Part shown: piece by piece, positions 1-6,683 of the stretch
Layout of the letters: each line of letters begins with the position of its first letter
Position numbering within the stretch: the first letter of the stretch is position 1
DNA from: Blautia sp.
GTDB lineage: Bacteria > Bacillota > Clostridia > Lachnospirales > Lachnospiraceae
Assembly: GCA_017515945.1 (NCBI GenBank)
Contig: JAFWDX010000059.1
Span: 1 to 9,002, forward strand
Direction of reading: 5' to 3'
DNA: 9,002 nt
Notes under the pieces: model-generated
What the model saw: the letters and a program-made list of their open reading frames with translations, nothing else
Database searches by the model: none
What the model was told of the DNA's origin: nothing
Position numbers and translations under genes: made by a program

Positions 1-3000
1 GCCATGCCATCATGACATAAGCGGCGGCATGCGCTTTAGGGAACATATATTTGATCAGCTTGCAGGACCAGATATACCAGTCAGGCACGTCATGCTCCTT
101 CATGATCGTCACCCATTCATCCCTCAGGCCTTTTCCTTTACGCACGCTTTCCATGATGGTAAAGGACAGAGAGCTTTCCACTCCCTTGCTGATCAGATAG
201 ATCATGATATCGTCACGGGTGCAGATGGCTGTGGAGATCGTCGCCTTGCCCTCCTGGATCAGCACCTGGGCATTTCCCAGCCACACGTCCGTCCCATGAG
301 CCAGGCCGGCAATTCGGACAAGGTCGGAGAGATATTTCGGTTTTGTATCGATCAGCATCTGCATGGCGAAATCGGTGCCGAACTCCGGTACGCCCAGTGT
401 GCCCAGCTTACAGCCGCCGATATCCTCCGGCTTGATCTTCAGTGCTGAGGTATCTGCAAAAAGAGACATGACCCCTTTATCGTCCAGCGGGATCTCTCTG
501 GCGTTCAGGCCGGTCAGATCCTCCAGCATCCTGATCATGGTCGGATCATCGTGTCCGAGTATATCCAGCTTCAGCAGGTTCCCGTCGATGGAATGGTAAT
601 CAAAGTGCGTCGTGATGATATCACTGTTTACATCGTTGGCCGGATGCTGGACGGGAGTGAATTTTTCGATCTCCTCCCCCTTTGGCAGGACGATGATCCC
701 GCCCGGATGCTGGCCGGTCGTCCTGCGCACACCGGTACAGCCCTCCACGATCCGGTTGATCTCACAGTATCTCTTATGCTGGCCTCTCTCTTCAAAGTAA
801 TTCTTTACATACCCAAAGGCTGTCTTTTCCGCAAGTGTACCGATGGTACCAGCCTTAAAGGTCTGTCCCTTGCCAAAGATCACTTCGGTGTATTTGTGTG
901 CGTTGGCCTGGTATTCACCGGAAAAATTCAGGTCGATATCCGGTTCTTTATCGCCTTTAAAGCCCAGGAAGGTCTCAAATGGTATATCAAAGCCTTCCTT
1001 GCCCAGTTTTGCTCCGCATTTCGGACAGATCCTGTCCGGCATGTCACACCCGGCCATGCCCCCGAATCTGCGGACCTCTTCGGAGTCGAAATCGCTGTAT
1101 TTGCATTTCGGGCACAGATAATGAGGAGGAAGCGGATTGACCTCCGTTATACCGGACATGGTGGCCGCCAGAGACGATCCTACAGAACCTCTGGAACCTA
1201 CCAGATAGCCGTCGTCATTTGATTTCCAGACCAGCTTCTGGGCGATGATATACATGACCGCATAGCCGTTGGAAATAATGGAATTCAGCTCTCTCTCCAG
1301 CCTGTCCTGTACGATGGAGGGAAGCTCCTCGCCGTACATCTCATGGGCCTTCTTAAAGCAGATATCCCGCAGATCCCGGTCAGAGTTTTCGATGACCGGA
1401 GGGAATTTATCGGGATGGATCGGGGAGATCTTTTCGATCCATCCGGCGATCATCCTGGTATTGGTCACCACCACCTCATAGGCTTTATCGCTCCCGAGGT
1501 ATGCGAACTCGTCCAGCATCTCCTGGGTAGTCCGCAGATAGAGCGGAGCCTGATTATCGGCATCCGTAAAGCCGTTGCCTGTCATGATGATCCGCCGGTA
1601 GATCTCATCCTGCGGATCCATAAAATGCACATCGCAGGTCGCGACGACAGGCTTGCGGAACTGCTCGCCGAGTCTCACGATCCTGCGGTTCAGCTCCATC
1701 AGGTCCTCATCGGAATTGACCATATCTGTTTTTTCATCCGCGATCATAAAGCGGTTGTTTCCCAGCGGCTGGATTTCCAGATAATCATAAAAACCGACCA
1801 GCCGGGCGATCTCCTGCTCCGGCGCATTGCGCAGCAACGCCTGGTAGAGCTCTCCCGCCTCACAGGCGCTTCCGATGATCAGGCCGTCGCGGTGCTGCTC
1901 AAAAACGCTCTTTGGCACACGGGGACGCCGGTTATAGTATTTGAGGTGCGACTGGCTGACCAGCTTGTACAGATTGATCCGTCCCGTCTCGTTTTTGACA
2001 AGTATGATCGCATGATACGTCGGCAGCTTTTTGATCGTATCAATGGAAACCGCCCCTTGCCTGTTCAGTTCATCGACATCCAGGATATCCCTCTGTGCGA
2101 GCATCTGAACAAACCTGGTAAAAATATGCGCGGTACATTCCGCGTCATCGACGGCTCTGTGATGGTGTTCCAGACTGACTCCCACCGCTTTGGCCACGGT
2201 ATCCAGCTTGAACCGGTTGAGTGCCGGCAGCAGGAACCGTGCCATGCCGACCGTGTCGACATATGTAAAGGTCCTGTCGATCCCCAGCGCGGCACAGTTT
2301 TCCTCGATGAAGCCCATATCAAAGTCCGCGTTATGGGCCACCATAACCGCTCCGGCACTGAAGTCCAAAAAACGGGGCAGCACTTCATCGATCACAGGCG
2401 CATCCATCACCATCTCATCATTGATGCTGGTGAGCTGTTCGATGCGGAAGGGAATAGGGGTCTGCGGGTTGACAAACGTGGAAAAACGATCGGTGATCTC
2501 TCCGTTCTCCACACGCACCGCACCGATCTCAATGATCTTGCAGGTCTTTGATGAAAAGCCCGTCGTCTCAATATCAAAAACCACAAAGCTGCCATCCAGG
2601 CGCTGCCCTGCAGGCCGGGTCACCATGCCCTTTGTGTCGTCCACCAGATAAGCTTCCATGCCATAAAGGACCTTAAAATCGGAATCCTTTGGCACACAGC
2701 CGCCATATGCGTCAAAGCAGTGGTTGGCTTCCGGGAAGGACTGAACGACTCCGTGATCCGTGATCGCGATCGCCGGATGACCCCATTCGTAAGCCCTTTT
2801 TACCAGGGCTTTGGCATCCGTGACACCGTCCATGTCGCTCATCTTGGTGTGGCAGTGCAGTTCCACACGTTTTTCCGGACAGGTATCCATGCGGATCTTT
2901 CGTATGCTGCCGGTCTTTTTGATGCCGCTCACCGTGCCAATGGTCAGCTCGGAATCAAACCTGTCGATGGTCGTCACGCCGCGGATCTTCAGATTGGCAC

Positions 3001-4078
3001 CCTTTTTTATGCTTTCTTTCAGTTCCGGTACCTGTTCATTCGGGACAAACATTTTCACGGTGATGGAATCCGTATAATCCGTGACGGGAAAGATCAGGAT
3101 CGTCTTTTCATTACGGATCTGTCTTTCCTCCAGGCTCATCACGCATCCGCAGATGATGATCTCGCCCATGACCCCCGTCACGCTCTCAAGGGGGATCGCT
3201 TCCCCATCGAAATCTCTGCCGTAGATCACCTCAGGATTGGGGTCGCGGCGCATGGCACCTCCATATCTGAATCCCCTCTGACTGCCGTCCCGCTGACCGG
3301 CAGAAGGCGCTTTGTCTGTCTTTGGCATGGGAGCCGGCTGAGAAGGCGCTGATCCGCTGCCTTTCGCTGCACCGTCTCCGGTCTTTGCGGGCTGCTTTCC
3401 GGCAGGCTCTGGATTTTTTTCGGTTTTTTTCCGCTCCATCCCGCCGGCTTTTTCTTCCGTCGGAGCCGTCTCCTCCGCCTGATCCTGCGCTCCGATTCTG
3501 GCTCTGCGCATCACCTGCGCAGCCTCTTCCTCCACACGCAGCTGTGCCCGTTCGAGTGCGCTTCCCTGTTCATGGGGAAGGTATTCGATGTGGATGTGCA
3601 GATCCATCCCGGAACGCTCACAGAAAACTTTCTGCATGTACTCTTCCATCGTCCGGCCTTTTTCCCTGGCCAGCATGGTGTCCGGCATGCTGATAAACAT
3701 GGTATGATCGTCCGGAAAGGTCAGCGTGCTCTGCCTGAACAGACTGTACTCCACCCTGCCAAACCGGCTCAGCTCCAGTTCCATACTTGAACGGTAAGCC
3801 TCAAAAAAATTCTCCGGCGTGTACTGCCTGGAAAGGTGAAAGCTTTCCACGATCCGTATATCCACCCGCGTCCCGGGAAAGCACTGCCGGCCGATCTGCT
3901 TTTCGATCTCATATATCTTCTTTTTATGGATCCAGTGCTCACTGGTGATAAACACATGCAGCTGTGTCCTGGATGCATTCGCCGTCACTCTCCGGACCTG
4001 GACCCCCGCCATCAGATCATCCAATTCCTTTGTCAGGTTCAGTGCAGGGAACACATCCCTGAAAGCCCGTTCTGTCAT
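1..4078 (-). CDS. polC: DNA polymerase III alpha subunit, PolC type (partial, 3' end outside window)
   Basis: Replicative DNA polymerase of Firmicutes, combining DNA synthesis and proofreading at the fork. I translated the minus strand and it stays open for 1359 codons before leaving the window. Order: N-terminal domain (about 1-195), Pro/Ala/Lys/Glu-rich linker (about 197-267), OB-fold region (about 290-400), PHP domain starting at VELHCH (H408, H410), and a DEDDh exonuclease inserted in the PHP domain (DIETTGF with D502 and E504, HNADF with D585, HHHRAVDDA with H640 and D645). The polymerase core follows, with VGSRGSVGSS at 960-969, a four-cysteine zinc site (C989, C992, C1018, C1021) and the catalytic PDIDLNFSG (D1047, D1049). 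The last visible residues are KAHAAAYVMMAW. Compared with the roughly 1440-residue Bacillus protein, motifs are shifted by about 80 residues, so roughly 150 residues are probably missing here. The chosen ATG has GGGAGG 12 bases upstream, which is long; an in-frame GTG three codons earlier (4085-4087) is an alternative. It lies 23 bases after ispG and is probably cotranscribed with it. Confidence 0.98.
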   Translation of the reverse strand, partial: MTERAFRDVFPALNLTKELDDLMAGVQVRRVTANASRTQLHVFITSEHWIHKKKIYEIEKQIGRQCFPGTRVDIRIVESFHLSRQYTPENFFEAYRSSMELELSRFGRVEYSLFRQSTLTFPDDHTMFISMPDTMLAREKGRTMEEYMQKVFCERSGMDLHIHIEYLPHEQGSALERAQLRVEEEAAQVMRRARIGAQDQAEETAPTEEKAGGMERKKTEKNPEPAGKQPAKTGDGAAKGSGSAPSQPAPMPKTDKAPSAGQRDGSQRGFRYGGAMRRDPNPEVIYGRDFDGEAIPLESVTGVMGEIIICGCVMSLEERQIRNEKTILIFPVTDYTDSITVKMFVPNEQVPELKESIKKGANLKIRGVTTIDRFDSELTIGTVSGIKKTGSIRKIRMDTCPEKRVELHCHTKMSDMDGVTDAKALVKRAYEWGHPAIAITDHGVVQSFPEANHCFDAYGGCVPKDSDFKVLYGMEAYLVDDTKGMVTRPAGQRLDGSFVVFDIETTGFSSKTCKIIEIGAVRVENGEITDRFSTFVNPQTPIPFRIEQLTSINDEMVMDAPVIDEVLPRFLDFSAGAVMVAHNADFDMGFIEENCAALGIDRTFTYVDTVGMARFLLPALNRFKLDTVAKAVGVSLEHHHRAVDDAECTAHIFTRFVQMLAQRDILDVDELNRQGAVSIDTIKKLPTYHAIILVKNETGRINLYKLVSQSHLKYYNRRPRVPKSVFEQHRDGLIIGSACEAGELYQALLRNAPEQEIARLVGFYDYLEIQPLGNNRFMIADEKTDMVNSDEDLMELNRRIVRLGEQFRKPVVATCDVHFMDPQDEIYRRIIMTGNGFTDADNQAPLYLRTTQEMLDEFAYLGSDKAYEVVVTNTRMIAGWIEKISPIHPDKFPPVIENSDRDLRDICFKKAHEMYGEELPSIVQDRLERELNSIISNGYAVMYIIAQKLVWKSNDDGYLVGSRGSVGSSLAATMSGITEVNPLPPHYLCPKCKYSDFDSEEVRRFGGMAGCDMPDRICPKCGAKLGKEGFDIPFETFLGFKGDKEPDIDLNFSGEYQANAHKYTEVIFGKGQTFKAGTIGTLAEKTAFGYVKNYFEERGQHKRYCEINRIVEGCTGVRRTTGQHPGGIIVLPKGEEIEKFTPVQHPANDVNSDIITTHFDYHSIDGNLLKLDILGHDDPTMIRMLEDLTGLNAREIPLDDKGVMSLFADTSALKIKPEDIGGCKLGTLGVPEFGTDFAMQMLIDTKPKYLSDLVRIAGLAHGTDVWLGNAQVLIQEGKATISTAICTRDDIMIYLISKGVESSLSFTIMESVRKGKGLRDEWVTIMKEHDVPDWYIWSCKLIKYMFPKAHAAAYVMMAW

Positions 4079-4101
4079 ATAAGGCACAGGCCTCCCTTCC
4101 C

Positions 4102-5154
4102 TCAGATTTTTCCAAGTTCTTCCATGAGTGCATCCAGCAGATCCTCTTCGGGTACTTTTCTGAGGATCTCTCCCTTTCTGAAGATCAGTCCGACACCGTC
4201 GCCTCCGGCGATTCCCAGATCGGCTTCCCTGGCTTCCCCCGGGCCATTTACAACGCAGCCCATCACGGCGATCTTCATCTCCTTTTTGATCCCTTCCGTC
4301 ATCCTCTCAACCTGTCCGGCCAGACCGATCAGGTCGATCTTTGTCCTCCCGCAGGTAGGGCAGGAAACGATCTCCACGCCCTCCTTTCTCAGGCCCAGGG
4401 TCTGCAGGATCCTTTTTGCGGAGCGCACTTCTTCCACGGGCGCGCCGGTAAGGGAAACGCGGATCGTATCGCCGATGCCCTGGTACAGGATGATGCCCAG
4501 CCCTACAGCCGATTTGATGTTGCCCGAATAGATCGTCCCCGCCTCCGTGATGCCTACGTGCAGGGGATAGTCTGTCCGGTCCGCGATCAGTTCATGCGCC
4601 TTTGCGCACATCATCACATCCGAAGACTTGATGCTGATCACCAGGCGGTCATATCCCATGTCCTCGATCAGATGCACCTTATCCAGCGCGCTTTCCACGA
4701 GTCCCTGCGCAGTCACGCCATGATATTTCTCGATCAGTTCCTTCTCCAGAGAGCCGCTGTTCACCCCGACCCGGATCGGAATGCCTCTCTCCCTGGCCGC
4801 GTCCACGACCATGCGGATCCTTTCCTGCGAACCTATATTGCCCGGATTGATGCGGATCTTGTCCGCCCCGTTCTCAATGGCCGCGAGAGCCAGCCTGTAG
4901 TCAAAATGAATATCCGCCACAAGGGGAATATGAATCTGCTTTTTTATGTCAGCCAGGGCCTGCGCAGCCTCCATCGTGGGTACCGCACAGCGGATGATCT
5001 CGCAGCCTGCCTCCTCCAGCTCCAAAATCTGGCGCACGGTGTCCGCCACATTCTCCGTCCGGGTATTGGTCATGGACTGGATCCGGACAGGTGCACCTCC
5101 TCCGATCTGAATATTTCCGATCGTTATCTTTTTTGTATGATCTCTGTAAGCCAT
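4102..5154 (-). CDS. ispG: 4-hydroxy-3-methylbut-2-enyl diphosphate synthase (IspG)
   Basis: Penultimate enzyme of the cytosolic MEP pathway to isoprenoids: it reductively opens methylerythritol cyclodiphosphate to HMBPP using a [4Fe-4S] cluster. The protein is 350 residues, normal for the compact bacterial form. It starts MAYRDHTKK, followed by the family's IQSMTNT motif; the TIM-barrel half includes VADIHFDYRLA and DKIRINPGNIG. The cluster ligands are visible in the C-terminal half: CPTCGR (C265, C268) and MGCVVNGPGEA (C300, E307), with the same spacing as in E. coli IspG. The start at 5154 is chosen because GGGAGG sits 5 bases upstream. An in-frame ATG 20 codons earlier (5214) would add a leader encoded by the hairpin just upstream and is unlikely. 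polC follows 23 bases downstream. No convincing sigma-A promoter is visible between the hairpin and this start, so transcription must begin upstream of that hairpin or read through it. Confidence 0.98.
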   Translation of the reverse strand: MAYRDHTKKITIGNIQIGGGAPVRIQSMTNTRTENVADTVRQILELEEAGCEIIRCAVPTMEAAQALADIKKQIHIPLVADIHFDYRLALAAIENGADKIRINPGNIGSQERIRMVVDAARERGIPIRVGVNSGSLEKELIEKYHGVTAQGLVESALDKVHLIEDMGYDRLVISIKSSDVMMCAKAHELIADRTDYPLHVGITEAGTIYSGNIKSAVGLGIILYQGIGDTIRVSLTGAPVEEVRSAKRILQTLGLRKEGVEIVSCPTCGRTKIDLIGLAGQVERMTEGIKKEMKIAVMGCVVNGPGEAREADLGIAGGDGVGLIFRKGEILRKVPEEDLLDALMEELGKI

Positions 5155-5170
5155 ATATGCCTCCCAGTGG

Positions 5171-5209
5171 AAAAAGACAAGGGCACTGCATTTTTTATGC
5201 AGCACCCTT
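5171..5209 (-). terminator. Minus-strand hairpin with U-tract ahead of ispG (terminator or attenuator)
   Basis: Read on the minus strand, AAGGGTGCTGCAT and ATGCAGTGCCCTT form an unbroken 13-bp stem with a 5-base A-rich loop. It is followed by GUCUUUUU. Two of the pairs are G-U wobbles in the minus-strand RNA; in the plus-strand RNA the same positions would be C-A mismatches, so the structure is built for minus-strand transcription. It would end xpaC-telA transcripts. The U-tract finishes only 5 bases before the ispG GGGAGG, which leaves no room for a separate ispG promoter after it. That makes a leader attenuator, or leaky read-through, possible. Confidence 0.75.
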
Positions 5210-5223
5210 GCCACTTTTTATGA

Positions 5224-5231
5224 TGGATTTC
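5224..5231. repeat. Left 8-bp direct repeat TGGATTTC (probable target-site duplication)
   Basis: TGGATTTC directly abuts the left terminal inverted repeat of the 144-bp palindromic element and is repeated exactly on the other side at 5376-5383. A perfect 8-bp copy immediately outside both termini is the expected scar of transposition with an 8-bp staggered cut. Confidence 0.75.
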
Positions 5232-5375
5232 GTAACTGTTCACTCAGCACCTCGCATTTACTGCGAGGCGCGTGAGAAAGAAGTTGAATTGCAAGGCCGG
5301 GCGCACCTTCATTGCGACGAAAGGAGCCTGTGCCCGGCCTCGTAACTGTGAAGGAGCTTGCGACTGAACAGTTAC
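5232..5375. mobile_element. 144-bp MITE-like palindromic element, possibly IS66-mobilised
   Basis: A noncoding element bounded by 11-bp terminal inverted repeats, GTAACTGTTCA (5232-5242) and TGAACAGTTAC (5365-5375), and flanked on both sides by the direct repeat TGGATTTC. Inside are a small hairpin (CCTCGCA 5250-5256 with TGCGAGG 5262-5268) and a larger one (AGGCCGGGC 5294-5302 with GCCCGGCCT 5332-5340). The right 34 bases (5342-5375) are themselves an inverted-repeat module, matching the copy at 6642-6675 in opposite orientation with 32 of 34 bases. The left 37 bases match the copy upstream of xpaC. It has no transposase, so it would have to be moved in trans. GTAA ends and 8-bp duplications are features known for the IS66 family; assignment to that family is inference. 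Its right end overlaps the telA stop codon. Confidence 0.75.
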
Positions 5376-6598
5376 TGGATTTCAAGAAGCTTATTTTTCA
5401 GGTTTGCTTCCATCTGTGCCATCTCTCTCTCCGCGTTGGCCCGCTTCTCACGACCCTCACGCTGGATCTTAAGAACCTCATCGAGCGTATTGATCAGATC
5501 AGAATTGGTCTTTTTGAGTGTCTCGAGCTCCACAATACCGCGCTCGGATTCTTTTGCGGTCTCGACAGAGGCCATGTGCAGCTTTTCCGCATTCTTTTTG
5601 AGAAGTTCGTTCGTCACATCCGTCACCTGCTTCTGCGCTTTGGCCGCTTCAGTGGAATGGGCAATGCCGAGGGCCAGGACCATCTGGCTCTTCCACAGCG
5701 GAATGGTGTTGACGATCGTCGTCTGGATCTTTTCCACCATCAGGGTATCATTATTCTGGATCAGGCGGATCTGAGGCGCCGTCTGGATGGAGATCATCCG
5801 TGTCAGCTGCAGATCATGGAGTTTTTTCTCAAAGCGGTTGCATTTGTCATCCAGATCCTTTGCAGCCTGCGCATCTTCCGGCAGACCGGTCCTGCGGGCT
5901 TTTTCCTCCAGCTCGGCCAGCTGCGTGGCGCGGACCTTGGCCAGCTTTTTGCGGCCGGCCAGGATGTACATGGTCAGTTCCTTATAGTATGCCAGATTCT
6001 GATCGTACATCTTGTCCAGCAGGGCAGAATCCTTGAGGAGACGTACCTGATGCTGTTCCAGGGAATCTGCGATCTTTTCCACGTTGGTCTCGGCCTTGGT
6101 ATACCGCGTCTTCAGATTTTCGAGCTTGTCGGTCTGCTTTTTGAAAAAGCCGAAGAGACCTTTTTCCTCTGTGGCATCAAAATCCTTGAGTTCTCCGACC
6201 ACATTCGTGATCAGATCACCTACTTCGCCAAGATCCTGGGTCTTGACGTTCTCAAGGGCCGCCTCCGAAAAGGAAGCCATTTTTTTCTGCGTGCCTGCTC
6301 CGTACTGCATGATCTGTGTCAGATTTTCAATATCGATCTTTTCGGAAAAATCGTCGACGATCTTTTTTTCCTCTTCGGAGAGGATGGAGTCGTCGATATC
6401 CTTAGCGGCCTCCTCGGCGGCAGGAGCCTCCTGCACTGCGGCCGCTGCCGGAGCAGCCGTGCTTTCCTCCTCCGGCTCCAGGGTCAGAGACAGGGATCCC
6501 ACTGCGGGAGCCTTGGCCAGATCTGATTCAAAATCAAAGTTCTCTTTGGTCTCCATCGCGGCTTCTTCTTTCATTTCCATACTCAGTTCGTCTGCCAT
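5372..6598 (-). CDS. telA: TelA-family protein (toxic anion resistance family)
   Basis: Soluble, largely helical protein of 408 residues in the TelA family, related to Bacillus YaaN and YceH. The family is named after tellurite resistance, but its molecular activity is not established, so resistance here is only by homology. Residues 1-75 are an acidic, Ala/Glu-rich, probably disordered N-terminus with a short SLSLTLEP patch (35-42). The conserved body runs from about 76 to the end. It includes GLFGFFKK (147-154), long coiled-coil-prone helices and the family signature around 280-311 (IQNNDTLMVEKIQTT, then NTIPLWKSQMVLALG). No signal peptide or membrane segment is seen. The start is set by AAGGAGGA just upstream; an earlier ATG in frame would read through that ribosome binding site. 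The stop TAA lies inside the terminal repeat of the adjacent MITE-like element, so the last residue or so may have been altered by insertion. xpaC lies 85 bases upstream, as in the xpaC-yaaN pair of Bacillus. Confidence 0.93.
   Translation of the reverse strand: MADELSMEMKEEAAMETKENFDFESDLAKAPAVGSLSLTLEPEEESTAAPAAAAVQEAPAAEEAAKDIDDSILSEEEKKIVDDFSEKIDIENLTQIMQYGAGTQKKMASFSEAALENVKTQDLGEVGDLITNVVGELKDFDATEEKGLFGFFKKQTDKLENLKTRYTKAETNVEKIADSLEQHQVRLLKDSALLDKMYDQNLAYYKELTMYILAGRKKLAKVRATQLAELEEKARRTGLPEDAQAAKDLDDKCNRFEKKLHDLQLTRMISIQTAPQIRLIQNNDTLMVEKIQTTIVNTIPLWKSQMVLALGIAHSTEAAKAQKQVTDVTNELLKKNAEKLHMASVETAKESERGIVELETLKKTNSDLINTLDEVLKIQREGREKRANAEREMAQMEANLKNKLLEIQ
5376..5383. repeat. Right 8-bp direct repeat TGGATTTC (probable target-site duplication)
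   Basis: Exact copy of the 8 bases at 5224-5231, directly outside the right terminal inverted repeat. On the minus strand it encodes the final Glu-Ile codons and the first two bases of the last codon of telA, so the insertion point was inside or at the very end of that gene. Confidence 0.75.
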
Positions 6599-6602
6599 TG
6601 TG

Positions 6603-6610
6603 TCCTCCTT
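6603..6610 (-). promoter_or_regulatory. telA ribosome binding site
   Basis: Minus-strand AAGGAGGA, a near-perfect Shine-Dalgarno sequence 4 bases before the ATG at 6598. It decides the start: the upstream in-frame ATG at 6616 would translate this site as Lys-Glu-Asp and has no comparable site of its own. Confidence 0.85.
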
Positions 6611-6614
6611 CGGC

Positions 6615-6630
6615 AATCCGATAATCCGAT
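6615..6630. repeat. 8-bp tandem repeat AATCCGAT x2
   Basis: Two perfect head-to-tail copies of AATCCGAT lie between the telA ribosome binding site and the palindromic repeat at 6642, followed by a partial AATC. It may be a replication-slippage product; no function is evident. Confidence 0.6.
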
Positions 6631-6641
6631 AATCATCAGTC

Positions 6642-6675
6642 GTAACTGTTCAGTCACAGGCTCCTTCACAGTTAC
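6642..6675. repeat. 34-bp palindromic repeat in the xpaC-telA gap
   Basis: Starts GTAACTGT and ends ACAGTTAC, an 8-bp perfect inverted repeat with an 18-base centre. It matches the right-hand 34 bases of the MITE-like element at 5342-5375 in reverse orientation, differing at two positions. No direct repeat is visible at its edges, so it could be an old insertion, a remnant of a longer element, or a structured mRNA spacer. It sits 8 bases after the xpaC stop codon and within the presumed xpaC-telA transcript. Confidence 0.75.
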
Positions 6676-6683
6676 CCAACAAT

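Noticed and set aside
1343..2551. 402-codon open frame on the plus strand
   Set aside because: It lies wholly antisense to the PolC exonuclease, PHP and polymerase regions, which show clear family motifs. It has no recognisable domain and reflects codon bias of the real gene.
5155..5214. 20-residue N-terminal extension of IspG from the ATG at 5214
   Set aside because: It would be encoded by the hairpin and the ribosome binding site; the ATG at 5154 has GGGAGG at proper spacing and matches the family's usual N-terminus.
4558..5223. 221-codon open frame on the plus strand
   Set aside because: Antisense to ispG, whose iron-sulfur ligands and motifs are all intact on the other strand.
5250..5340. 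Hairpins inside the 144-bp element as terminators of telA
   Set aside because: Neither stem is followed by a run of T on the minus strand, unlike the structure at 5171-5209.
5312..6526. 404-codon open frame on the plus strand
   Set aside because: Antisense to telA and starting within the mobile element. The Leu/Phe-rich, repetitive composition is what the complement of a Glu/Lys-rich helical protein gives.
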